A stretch of 64,000 bases of DNA. Origin: Roseibium algicola (GTDB taxonomy: Bacteria > Pseudomonadota > Alphaproteobacteria > Rhizobiales > Stappiaceae). Where the stretch lies: contig NZ_CP019630.1 in the NCBI RefSeq assembly GCF_001999245.1, positions 3,563,001-3,627,000 on the forward strand, read 5' to 3'. Under the pieces are notes generated by a model. The model made no database searches, had not been told where the DNA came from, and worked only from the letters and a program-made list of their open reading frames with translations. Made by a program: the position numbers and the translations under genes. Below, piece by piece: positions 27,462 to 35,859 of this stretch (positions within the stretch are counted from its first letter, which is position 1; each line of letters begins with the position of its first letter).

Positions 27462-28364
27462 ATGCAAAAGTTGCCCGGCACAGGCATGCCGCTGATCGAT
27501 CTGGATCTTTACAGGACCTTTTTGGTAATCGCGGAAACCTCAAGTTTTTCAAAAGCTTCCGAGCTTGTTGGGCGAACGCCGTCAGCAGTTTCAATGCAGA
27601 TCAAAAAACTTGAATCGATCCTCGGGGTTTCGGTGTTCGCCCGGGAAGGGCGCACCGTACGTATGACTACGGAAGGCGAAGCTTTGCTTGGATATGCGCG
27701 GCGTATCCTGATGCTGAACGAGGAAGCTGTTTCGCTGTTCCTGTCTCCTGAAGTGGAAGGCGAAGTCCGCTTCGGAGCGCCGTCCGATTTCGGCACCAGG
27801 TTCCTGCCCAACATACTTTCACGCTTTGCACGCTCTCATCCTGGTGTGAACGTGGACGTGCATCTCGATGGCAGTCCGATGCTGGATGAGAAGGTGAAGA
27901 AGGGGGAGCTGGACCTTGCGCTCTTTACCGCCCGTCCGGGTACCGCACTGGCGCGGGGAGGCACAATCGTCTTCACCGAGCCGCTGGTCTGGGTAGGACT
28001 GGAAGGTGGTATCGCCTATGAGCGCGATCCTTTGCCGCTTGCCGTTTCCACGCCCGGGTGCCCCTGGCGCAGAGCTGCGCGGGTTGCGCTGGACGATGCC
28101 CAGAAGCCTTACCGCGTTTCCTACACCAGCTTTCACAGCGCCGGCCAGGAAGCCGCGCTGCTGGCGGACCTTGCCGTGGCTCCCTTTCCGGCGAGTGTTG
28201 TCGAGGCGCCCCTGATGGCCCTGGACGAACGGCATGGCCTGCCGGAAATCGGCGACTATCACATTCTCATGGCCGAGCGGGCTCATGCGGGCAAAGCCAC
28301 TCATGCGTTCGCCAAGCATGTTGCCGAAAGCTTCAAGGACCTCAGCCACGGCGTCTCGGCCTGA
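27462..28364 (+). CDS. LysR-family transcriptional regulator
   Basis: 300 residues. The helix-turn-helix begins LDLYRTFLVIAETSSFSKAS and continues GRTPSAVSMQIKKLE, the LysR N-terminal pattern. The periplasmic-binding-like effector domain includes GEVRFGAPSDFGTRFLPNI and LDLALFTARPG. ATG 27462 is taken as start because it precedes the first helix by about a dozen residues; an ATG at 27486 is also possible, while the open frame reaching back to 27120 looks non-coding. The divergent neighbour is only the 42-residue ORF, which may be its target. The effector is not indicated. Confidence 0.85.
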   Translation: MQKLPGTGMPLIDLDLYRTFLVIAETSSFSKASELVGRTPSAVSMQIKKLESILGVSVFAREGRTVRMTTEGEALLGYARRILMLNEEAVSLFLSPEVEGEVRFGAPSDFGTRFLPNILSRFARSHPGVNVDVHLDGSPMLDEKVKKGELDLALFTARPGTALARGGTIVFTEPLVWVGLEGGIAYERDPLPLAVSTPGCPWRRAARVALDDAQKPYRVSYTSFHSAGQEAALLADLAVAPFPASVVEAPLMALDERHGLPEIGDYHILMAERAHAGKATHAFAKHVAESFKDLSHGVSA

Positions 28365-28486
28365 AGTCAGTCTGTCGCGTTAACCATAATTTCCGTTTCA
28401 CGGGACAAACCCGCAGGACCTCTGGCGCAAAAGTTAACGAGCGGTTACGATTCATGGTAAATGAAGCGTTAACAGCGAGACGTGTC

Positions 28487-28795
28487 ATGAATTCCATCTG
28501 CAAAACCCTGCTGGCCGCAGCCGGCTTTAGCATCGCCCTTGGAGCCGCGGTGCAGGCCGAAAGCGGCACGACGCGCATTGTCCACGACGAACCTTATGGT
28601 GCCATCGTGACCAAGGAAGCCGGTGTGCTGGTGTTCCGCGGCCTGCCACCGACCCGCAAGGTAATCGTCAATCCGGACGGCAAGACACCGCTGGAACTGA
28701 AGCAGACCGAAGTGACCGAGACCAACGTGATGGTCTTTGCCGATCAAAGCGATTACGTGCGCGCCCTCGGGCCGAAGATCATCCGGTTGAAGTAA
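28487..28795 (+). CDS. Small secreted protein, unknown function
   Basis: 102 residues with a signal peptide (MNSICKTLLAAAGFSIALGA, cleaved about residue 24 after VQA). The mature part is soluble: HDEPYGAIVTKEAGVLVFRG and ETNVMVFADQSDYVRALGPK. The family is not recognised. Start ATG 28487 is chosen because the signal peptide begins there; an in-frame ATG at 28454 would add 11 residues. It is preceded by an intergenic stretch with repeated GTTAAC words (28380-28470). Probably periplasmic. Confidence 0.65.
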   Translation: MNSICKTLLAAAGFSIALGAAVQAESGTTRIVHDEPYGAIVTKEAGVLVFRGLPPTRKVIVNPDGKTPLELKQTEVTETNVMVFADQSDYVRALGPKIIRLK

Positions 28796-28894
28796 AGGCC
28801 GAGAACCGGTCTGCAGGCGTGTTCTGATAAGCCGACTGGTTTCTGCCATCGGTTTGCTTAGGTCGCATGATAATCTGCCAGTCCCCACCAAACT

Positions 28895-29000
28895 CCTCAT
28901 CCGGAGGAGGGCTGAAAGCCCGTCTCTAAGGATGGGTCACTTGTGTTGGCGTTTGCCGCCCATCCTTCGAGACGGCGCTTCGCGCCTCCTCAGGATGAGG
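28895..29000. repeat. Intergenic palindromic element, family A copy 2
   Basis: Outer arms begin CCTCATCC and end CAGGATGAGG. Inner arms GTCTCTAAGGATGGG and CCCATCCTTCGAGAC differ by one base from a perfect match. Same design as 23541-23670. Confidence 0.88.
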
Positions 29001-29233
29001 GGGGAGACGTTCGGGATGAGGGGAGCGGAAAGCGGAGTTCAGCAAAGGCGAAGAATCGGGGTGTTCCGGATGGAGTGACTGCGCAGGTCTCTGAATCGAT
29101 CTGTCGCTCTGCGCTCTTCGGAACTCGGCAGGTATCCTCAGTGCTGGGACGCTCTTGTCCGCTCAACAGTCCTCGTCTTCCCTGCCTTTTCGTGCCGACC
29201 CCACCTCCGGTAAATCCCAATCTTTCCCTACAC

Positions 29234-29347
29234 CAACCCCTCATCCTAAGGAGGGCCGGAGGCCCGTCTCGAAGGATGGGCCGCTTGTTCCCGAGTATGC
29301 TGCCCATCCTTCGAGACGGCGCTTTGCGCCTCCTCAGGATGAGGTTG
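29234..29347. repeat. Intergenic palindromic element, family A copy 3
   Basis: Outer arms CAACCCCTCATCCT and AGGATGAGGTTG, inner arms GTCTCGAAGGATGGG and CCCATCCTTCGAGAC. It lies 89 bp beyond the stop of the DMGDH gene. Confidence 0.88.
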
Positions 29348-29435
29348 AGGGGAGGGGAGCCCGGGAGGATAGGAGGAGGTGGAGTTCAGGAGGGGGAGGC
29401 GGTCGTTGGGGTGTTGGTCCGACGACCGGATGCAT

Positions 29436-31871
29436 TTACATGCGCATGCGTTCGGCTTTCGGGTCGAACAGCGGTTCGCTGATGATGGTGGCCTTGCGGC
29501 GCTCGCCGAGGATTTCGATCTCGAAGGCGCCTTCCTGCGTGTTCGTTGCCAGTTCCGAAGGAATATACCCTTGTGCGAGGGATTTCCGCAGGTAGTGAGC
29601 GTAGCCGCCGGAAGTCACCCAGCCGATCACCTTGCCATCGTGCCACACGGGCTCATCGCCCATGACGTCGGCGTCCGACGCGTCGACCACGAAGCTGACA
29701 CGCAGGCGCTTCGGGCCTTCATCGAATTCTTTCTGAGCCGCCTCCTTGCCGATGAAGGTGTCCTTGGACAGCTTCACGAACCGGCCAAGATCGGCTTCGA
29801 ATGCGCCGTAGATCGGGCGGAACTCGCGGAACCAGGTGCCGAAGTTCTTTTCCAGTCGCAGGCAGAGCAGGGCGCGCATGCCGAAGTTGACGATGTTGAA
29901 CTCGGCTCCGGCCTTCATCAGCGCATCATAGACCTGACGCTGGTACTCCGGCGCCATCCAGATCTCGTAGCCAAGGTCGCCCGTGTAGGTGATGCGATTG
30001 ACCTTGCAGGGGGCGTTGGCAACGTCCATTTCGCGGAAGTCCATGAACCGGAAGGCCTCGCCCGAGACATCGTCTCCGGTGATCTTCTCCAGAACCTTGC
30101 GCGAATTGGGACCGGCGATGGAGAGGCCAACCCAGCCGAGGTTGATTGCGCGGATCGTCACCGAGCCGTCCTCTGGCAGGTGCTTCTCGAACCAGCGCAT
30201 GTGATAGATCTCGGCCTGGGACGAGCCCCACATGTAGAACTTCTGGTCGCTGGCCCGGGCGATGGTGAAATCACCGATCAGTTTGCCGTTCTCGTTCAGC
30301 ATCGGCGTCAGGATGATGCGGCCGACCTTCGGCATTGTGTTGGTCATCAAAAGCGACAGGAAGCTTTCCGCGCCTGGCCCGGTGATCTCGTATTTGGCGA
30401 AGTTGGCCGTCTCCGTCACGCCCACGCTCTCGCGCACAGCCCGGCACTCGGCGCCGATGTGCTCAAAATCGTTGGAGCGGTGGTAGGAAACGATGTCCCT
30501 GGCTTCCACGCCTTCCGGAGCGAACCAGAGCGGTGTTTCCAGGCCCCAGCTGTCGCCCATGACGGCGCCTTGCGCCAGCATGCGGTCGTAAAGCGGGGTT
30601 GTCTGCTGCGGGCGGGCGGCCGGAAGTTCCTCGTTGGGGAAACGGATCCGGAACCGGCGGCGGTAATTTTCCTGAACCTTGGCATTGGTATAGGAGAGCG
30701 TTGCCCAGGTGCCGTAGCGGGCAACATCCATGCCCCAGATGTCGTAGCCGGGGTCGCCGTTGATCATCCAGTTGGCGAGCGTCAGGCCGACACCGCCGCC
30801 CTGGCTGAACCCGGCCATGACGCCGCAGGCCACCCAGTAGTTCCGAAGACCGCGAACCGGGCCGACCAGCGGGTTGCCGTCCGGCGCGAAGGTGAAAGGC
30901 CCATTGATGATCTGCTTGATGCCGGCATTCTGCAGGGCGGGGAAATGCTCGAAGCCGACTTCCAGCTCCGGCGCGATCCGGTCGAGATCCGGCGCCAGCA
31001 GTTCGTGGCCGAAATCCCAGGGGGTCTGGCGCGGGCTCCACGGGCGGCAGTTCTGCTCGTAGGTGCCGAGCAGTACGCCCTTGCCTTCCTGACGGGTGTA
31101 GATCTCACCGCCGAAATCCAGAACGCCGATCAGTTCCTTGCCGGTGGCCTCGTTGTGTGAGGTCACTTCCTCCATCTCGTCGGTCAGGAGGTACATGTGC
31201 TCCATGGCGAGCACCGGCAGTTCGATGCCGACCATGCGCCCGCATTCGCGTGCCCACAGGCCACCGGCGTTGACCACGTGTTCGGCGTGGATCGTGCCCT
31301 TGTTGGTGATGACATCCCAGGTGCCGTCGGGCGTCTGAACCAGTTCTTCCACCTTGGTGTGGCGCAGGACGGTCGCGCCGTTGACGCGGGCCGCCTTGGC
31401 ATAGGCATGGGTGGTGCCGGAGGGGTCGAGATGGCCTTCAATCGGGTCCCAGAGCGCGCCGATGAAGTGTTTCTCGTCCAGAAGCGGGAACATCTTCTTG
31501 GCTTCGGAGACCGAGATCAGCTCCAGGTCCATGCCGAGATAGCGCCCCTTGGCCTGGGCAAGACGCAGGAAATCCATCCGCTCGGGCGTATCGGCCAGCA
31601 TGACACCGCCGGTCAGGTGCAGGCTGCAGGACTGGCCGGAAATTTCTTCCAGTTCCTTGTAGAGGTCGACGGTGTAACTTTGCAGCTGGGCTACGTTCGG
31701 ATCGCCGTTCAGGGTGTGGAAGCCGCCTGCTGCGTGCCAGGAGGAGCCGGATGTCAGTTCGTCGCGCTCGATCAGCGTGACGTCTTTCCAGCCGAGCTTG
31801 GTCAGGTGATACAGAACGCTGCAGCCGACAACGCCACCGCCAATGACAACAACCTGAGTGTGGGTATTCAT
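29436..31871 (-). CDS. Dimethylglycine/sarcosine dehydrogenase-like flavoprotein (DAO + GcvT domains)
   Basis: 811 residues. The N-terminal DAO domain (about 1-370) has FAD motif VVVIGGGVVGCSVLYHLTKL, and SGSSWHAAGGFHTLNGDPN contains the usual covalent-FAD histidine region. The C-terminal half is a GcvT-like folate domain (about 430-800) with LRLEKNFGTWFREFRP and VTSGGYAHYLRKSLAQGYIP. Enzymes of this layout demethylate dimethylglycine or sarcosine and pass the one-carbon unit to tetrahydrofolate. It lies 66 bp downstream of the MttB-like gene on the same strand, forming a methylated-amine degradation operon. Dimethylglycine versus sarcosine cannot be told apart here. Confidence 0.9.
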   Translation of the reverse strand: MNTHTQVVVIGGGVVGCSVLYHLTKLGWKDVTLIERDELTSGSSWHAAGGFHTLNGDPNVAQLQSYTVDLYKELEEISGQSCSLHLTGGVMLADTPERMDFLRLAQAKGRYLGMDLELISVSEAKKMFPLLDEKHFIGALWDPIEGHLDPSGTTHAYAKAARVNGATVLRHTKVEELVQTPDGTWDVITNKGTIHAEHVVNAGGLWARECGRMVGIELPVLAMEHMYLLTDEMEEVTSHNEATGKELIGVLDFGGEIYTRQEGKGVLLGTYEQNCRPWSPRQTPWDFGHELLAPDLDRIAPELEVGFEHFPALQNAGIKQIINGPFTFAPDGNPLVGPVRGLRNYWVACGVMAGFSQGGGVGLTLANWMINGDPGYDIWGMDVARYGTWATLSYTNAKVQENYRRRFRIRFPNEELPAARPQQTTPLYDRMLAQGAVMGDSWGLETPLWFAPEGVEARDIVSYHRSNDFEHIGAECRAVRESVGVTETANFAKYEITGPGAESFLSLLMTNTMPKVGRIILTPMLNENGKLIGDFTIARASDQKFYMWGSSQAEIYHMRWFEKHLPEDGSVTIRAINLGWVGLSIAGPNSRKVLEKITGDDVSGEAFRFMDFREMDVANAPCKVNRITYTGDLGYEIWMAPEYQRQVYDALMKAGAEFNIVNFGMRALLCLRLEKNFGTWFREFRPIYGAFEADLGRFVKLSKDTFIGKEAAQKEFDEGPKRLRVSFVVDASDADVMGDEPVWHDGKVIGWVTSGGYAHYLRKSLAQGYIPSELATNTQEGAFEIEILGERRKATIISEPLFDPKAERMRM

Positions 31872-31937
31872 GCAATCTGCTCCGGAAGCGCCTGCTCTTG
31901 CGCGGCAGGCCGTGTTCGAACGTTAAACGTGAAATGA

Positions 31938-33515
31938 TCAAAAGTCGGTCGGGGCGCCGCCCTCGGCCTTTCGCCTCTCGACAAAGGCGGTGATTTCCTC
32001 GTCGATGGCCGGATCAAGCGGGGGCTGCTCATAGGCTTCCAGAGCCTTCTTGTAGAGCATGTTCGCCTTGTCGTAGGCGGTCGGGCTGCCTGCTTCCGAC
32101 CAGCTTTCGTAATTGCGCCAGTCGGAAACGATGGGCGCGTAGAAAGCGTCCTTGTAACGGTCCTTGGTGTGCTGGGTGCCGAAGAAGTGGCCCGCCGGTC
32201 CGACCTCGCGGATCGCATCGACGGCAAGGGCTGCCTCTGACACATCAAGCGGCGTCAGGTATTCGGCGATCTTCTGGAGCAGATCGATGTCGGTGATGAA
32301 TTTCTCGAAACCCGCACTCAGTCCGCCTTCCAGCCATCCGGCGGCATGCTTGATGATATGGGCCCCGCCGTTGATCGCGCCCCATTCCGACAAGGTGGTT
32401 TCCAGCGCGGCCTGATAGTCGACCGTGTTGGCCGCGCAAACGCCTGACGACCTGTAGGGAAGATGATAGCGCCGGGCGAGCTGGCCGCCGACGATTGCTG
32501 CCTTCATGTATTCCGGCGTGCCGAAGGCCGGCGCGCCGGATTTCATGTCGACGTTGGACGTGAAGCCGCCATAAACCACCGGCACACCCGGCCGCACAAT
32601 CTGGGCGAAGGCGATCCCGGCAAGGGCTTCCGCGTTCTGCAGGGTCAGCGCGCCGGCAACGGTGACCGGAGCCATGGCACCGGCAAGAGTGAAAGGCGTG
32701 ACGATGGAAACCTGTCCGGCCTTGGCCATTTCGATCAGGCCTTGCAGCATTGGTGTGTCGAGCCTCAGTGGCGAGGACGTGTTGATGACCGTTGCCACGC
32801 ACGGCGTCTCGACGAATTCCTCCGGGGTAAGGCCGTAGCCGATCCGGGTCAGTTCCAGTCCGTCGAGGTTGCGCTCCTTGCCGAGCGAATAGATGTGATA
32901 GACCTTGTCGGTGAGCCGCAGCATGTCTGCAACGCAGTCGAGATGGCGCACGGAAGCGTGGATATCGACCGGTTCGACCGGGTAGCCCATGACGCAGTGA
33001 ATGATGTTGAAGAACTGCGACAGTTTCAGGAAGTTGCGATAGTCCTCCTGGTTGCCCGGGCGGCGGCCGTGGTCGCGGTCGACGGCATTGGGGGCGCTGG
33101 CCACACAGGAAAAGGCAAGAGCATCGCCGCCCACCTGCAGATCATGCGCCCGGTTGCGCGCACGGATCGTGAATTCGGCCGGGGCCTTGGCAACAAGCTC
33201 TTCCACCATCGCCCGGTCCATGCGTACACGGTCTTCACCCGGCTTGATGTCGGCCCCGGCATCTTTCAGGATCTGCTTTGCTTCCTCGTGCAGGAAGTCG
33301 ATGCCGATCTCTTCCAGAACGCGCATGGATGCGTCGTGGATCGCTTCAAGTTCGTCAGCGGAAACGGCTTCCAAGGGCTTGAAGATATGCCGCGGCTGCT
33401 TGAAGGGTTTTTGCGGAAAGAGATCCGGACCGGTCTTCTCGCCGCCCCTGCGCCGCCGTCCGCGCCGTGCGGGAGCCGTCTCGGCAAGCGAGGCCGTTTC
33501 GATGTCATGCGTCAT
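31938..33515 (-). CDS. MttB-family (non-pyrrolysine) trimethylamine/betaine methyltransferase
   Basis: 525 residues. The MttB fold is recognised from VLEEIGIDFLHEEAKQILKD, LRLTDKVYHIYSLGKERNLD, YGGFTSNVDMKSGAPAFGTP and GPAGHFFGTQHTKDRYKDAF. No in-frame TAG has to be read through, so it belongs to the non-Pyl MttB group that includes glycine betaine methyltransferases using a corrinoid partner. No corrinoid protein gene is in this window. ATG 33515 is chosen because upstream residues look non-coding; an in-frame GTG four codons earlier is an alternative. Operon with the DMGDH-like gene: demethylation of a quaternary amine, then of dimethylglycine, is the simplest reading. Confidence 0.85.
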   Translation of the reverse strand: MTHDIETASLAETAPARRGRRRRGGEKTGPDLFPQKPFKQPRHIFKPLEAVSADELEAIHDASMRVLEEIGIDFLHEEAKQILKDAGADIKPGEDRVRMDRAMVEELVAKAPAEFTIRARNRAHDLQVGGDALAFSCVASAPNAVDRDHGRRPGNQEDYRNFLKLSQFFNIIHCVMGYPVEPVDIHASVRHLDCVADMLRLTDKVYHIYSLGKERNLDGLELTRIGYGLTPEEFVETPCVATVINTSSPLRLDTPMLQGLIEMAKAGQVSIVTPFTLAGAMAPVTVAGALTLQNAEALAGIAFAQIVRPGVPVVYGGFTSNVDMKSGAPAFGTPEYMKAAIVGGQLARRYHLPYRSSGVCAANTVDYQAALETTLSEWGAINGGAHIIKHAAGWLEGGLSAGFEKFITDIDLLQKIAEYLTPLDVSEAALAVDAIREVGPAGHFFGTQHTKDRYKDAFYAPIVSDWRNYESWSEAGSPTAYDKANMLYKKALEAYEQPPLDPAIDEEITAFVERRKAEGGAPTDF

Positions 33516-33753
33516 GTCGTCCGCCACTTTTCCTGAAAGCCGGACCTGATGCCCTGGAAAGGCTTGGGCGCGGCCCGGTCTGCGCCATCTCATCAGACGT
33601 TACTTGAGAGGGGACTTTCAGCGGGCAGTCTCAGAACGACGGCCAGTGCTTCAACTCCGACATCCGGCACCGTGTCCTCGATCCAGCCGTGGTCTCGCCA
33701 ATCGGAGGGCTTGACGGAAAGGGACTTCAAAGCGATCAGAACAAGGAGACTTT

Positions 33754-34686
33754 TTGTGGGGACCCTTGGTGCGCGTGTTGTTGTCGGATTCGGAACTGCT
33801 GTCTTTTCTGAAAACGCTACTGCCGGTGAAGGACTGGTCAGTTGCACGGCTGCGACCGTTGCCGGTCGCCTATACCGCCCGGTTCTGGCGCCTGGACACG
33901 CCTGGCCGAAGCTATGTTATCAAGGAGTTCTTCCCCGAAAACGAAGACAATCCTCTCTATCCGACCTTGCCAAGGCAGGAGGCGGACGCCCTTGCCGTTC
34001 TAGCCCGCCATGGCCTGTCGCCGGAACTTGAAGCTTTCACCTACAGTCCGGCGAAAACACCGCTGTTGATCTATGGCTATCCGACCCCCGTCGACAACGA
34101 GATTGATGTCGGAGAAGCCGCCGAGCTGATCGGTCGGTTTGCCGCCTTGAGTGAACCGGTGCCGGGACACCAGACCGTTCCGGCCGGATATCACGAGGTG
34201 CTGGCGCGGGGCGATGCCATGCTGGCGCTCATTCCGCATAGCCGCAAGGCGGCGAACCTGAAGCGGTCGCGCCCTGCGGACGGCGCCGTCAAAAAGCGCG
34301 AGATCAAGCGTTCACTCGTTCATCGCAGTTTCTGTCTCGGCACGATCCAGGCAACCGGCGATGGTGCCCGGCTGATCGATTGGCAATTCGCCGGGCTTGG
34401 TGACCCGGTCGAGGATATCGCCTGTTTTGTCTCGCCCGGTCTTGCAACGCTCTATGGCCTTCATCCGCTTGTCGCCCATGCGGAGGAAATGTTCCTGACG
34501 CGTTATCCTGACCAGGAGACGGTCGAGCATTTTCTGAAGGAGCGCGGCGCCTATCACTGGTGCCTTGCAGCCTATTGCCTGTTCCGCCACGAAACACTGA
34601 TGCATTCCAACGCCCCGGCGGCCAGGGCCTATGGCCGCGCGCTGGAAGAGGAAGTCGACCTGCTGCTGCGTTTGCGGGGCCGATGA
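33754..34686 (+). CDS. APH/choline-kinase-fold protein with altered catalytic loop
   Basis: 310 residues resembling aminoglycoside/choline phosphotransferases: RFWRLDTPGRSYVIKEFFP gives the N-lobe strand and Lys, and ARLIDWQFAGLGDPVEDIAC the DFG-like Asp segment. The catalytic HGDxxxxN loop reads HRSFCLGTI, so the catalytic Asp and the Asn are replaced by Ser and Thr. That predicts a pseudokinase or a very unusual kinase. The start is TTG at 33754 with AAGGAG five bases upstream. It lies 55 bp before the FbpC-like ATPase and is probably co-transcribed, so it may act with that transporter. Confidence 0.72.
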   Translation: MWGPLVRVLLSDSELLSFLKTLLPVKDWSVARLRPLPVAYTARFWRLDTPGRSYVIKEFFPENEDNPLYPTLPRQEADALAVLARHGLSPELEAFTYSPAKTPLLIYGYPTPVDNEIDVGEAAELIGRFAALSEPVPGHQTVPAGYHEVLARGDAMLALIPHSRKAANLKRSRPADGAVKKREIKRSLVHRSFCLGTIQATGDGARLIDWQFAGLGDPVEDIACFVSPGLATLYGLHPLVAHAEEMFLTRYPDQETVEHFLKERGAYHWCLAAYCLFRHETLMHSNAPAARAYGRALEEEVDLLLRLRGR

Positions 34687-34741
34687 AGGGCGTTTGCAGC
34701 AGTTGTAATCAATCTGTCATGGGAGAAGGCTAACGGGAGGC

Positions 34742-35788
34742 ATGTCCATCCAGCTTGCTTCCGTTTCCAAGTCCTTCGATGCCCATAAGGCGCTGAACAG
34801 CGTGTCCCTTTCGATTGAGGACGGCACGTTTTTCGTGGTGCTCGGCCCGTCCGGTTGCGGCAAGTCGACCTTGCTGCGCGCCATTGCCGGGTTGGAGCCG
34901 GTCGATGCGGGAGAGATCAAACTCAGTGGGCAGGCCGTTGCCGGCAAGGGCCTGCACCTGCCGCCCGAGCAGCGTCAGGTGGGAGTGGTGTTTCAGTCCT
35001 ATGCGCTGTGGCCGCACATGAATGTTGCCGCCAATGTCGCCTTTCCGCTGGAGACGGCGGGAGAAAGGCGGAGCGCGGTGACGGCCCGTGTGGCGGAGTG
35101 CCTGGAAACGGTGGCCTTGACACCGTTCCGGCAGCGCAAGCCGGCCGAACTTTCTGGCGGTCAGCGCCAACGGGTGGCGCTGGCGCGGTGCCTGGCGCAG
35201 GGCGCGCGCACCGTCCTGATGGACGAGCCTCTCGCCAATCTCGATCCGCATCTGCGCAGCACGATGGAAGAAGAGCTGGCGGCATTCCACAGGGCGAGCG
35301 GCGCGACGACGCTTTTCATTACGCACGATCAGCGCGAGGCAATGGCCCTTGCCGACAAGGTGGCAGTGATGTGGGATGGCAGCATCCTGCAGGCGGACGA
35401 TCCCGACACGCTTTACCGCCGTCCGAATTCGAAGAAGGTTGCCGGTTTCATCGGCCGCAGCACCCTCGTTCCGGTGGATGTGCTGCGAGTTGAAAACGGC
35501 AAGGCGCAAGTGCGCTTCGGCAATGTTATCGCGGTCGTCGATTGCCCTGACCAAACAATTTCGGGCCCTGCAACTTTGTTGCTCAGGCCGGAACATCTGG
35601 TGCTCGCAACGGGCACTTCCGGCTTCGAGGCAACGGTCGAACGGACGATCTACCGGGGTGGCTATTGGGAAGTTTTCGTCCGTCTGAAAGGCCTTTCGCA
35701 ATTGCTTCTCATGGTGCTTCACCGAAAGGCGGAACCTGGCGAGCTCCTGCAGCTCGATATCCTGCGCGGCTGGGTGTTGCCGGAGTGA
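34742..35788 (+). CDS. ABC transporter ATP-binding protein (FbpC/PotA-like)
   Basis: 348 residues, starting at ATG after GGGAGGC. Walker A GPSGCGKST, Q-loop VFQSYALWPHMNV, signature LSGGQRQRVALARCLA, Walker B TVLMDEPLANLD and switch FITHDQREAMA are all intact. A C-terminal TOBE-like beta domain follows (from about 240). It is the natural partner of the permease and binding protein encoded convergently on the other strand. Likely cargo: ferric iron or a small organic ion; the sequence does not decide. Confidence 0.85.
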   Translation: MSIQLASVSKSFDAHKALNSVSLSIEDGTFFVVLGPSGCGKSTLLRAIAGLEPVDAGEIKLSGQAVAGKGLHLPPEQRQVGVVFQSYALWPHMNVAANVAFPLETAGERRSAVTARVAECLETVALTPFRQRKPAELSGGQRQRVALARCLAQGARTVLMDEPLANLDPHLRSTMEEELAAFHRASGATTLFITHDQREAMALADKVAVMWDGSILQADDPDTLYRRPNSKKVAGFIGRSTLVPVDVLRVENGKAQVRFGNVIAVVDCPDQTISGPATLLLRPEHLVLATGTSGFEATVERTIYRGGYWEVFVRLKGLSQLLLMVLHRKAEPGELLQLDILRGWVLPE

Positions 35789-35801
35789 GTTTTGTTACTT
35801 G

Positions 35802-35843
35802 TTGTCACCCCGGGCAAAGCGCAGCGCAGACCCGGGATGACAA
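35802..35843. repeat. Intergenic palindromic element, family B copy 1 (terminator-like)
   Basis: TTGTCACCCCGGG (35802-35814) pairs with CCCGGGATGACAA (35831-35843) with one mismatch around a 16-nt loop. It lies between the convergent stops of the ATPase and permease genes. The GTCAYCCCGG word is shared with the element at 37585. Confidence 0.82.
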
Positions 35844-35859
35844 GAGTTTCGGCTATCCC

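Larger units (their letters stand above)
28796..29435. other. Gene-free spacer carrying two palindromic elements
   Basis: 640 bp with no credible gene. It holds two copies of family A (28895-29000 and 29234-29347) separated by about 230 bp of unassigned sequence. Confidence 0.6.

Noticed and set aside
29379..31160. A 593-codon open frame opposite the DMGDH-like gene
   Set aside because: Antisense shadow. The reverse strand has full FAD and GcvT domains.
33516..33593. N-terminal extension of the MttB-like protein by 26 codons
   Set aside because: The extra residues are Arg/Pro-rich with no match to the family, and ATG 33515 fits the expected N-terminus.
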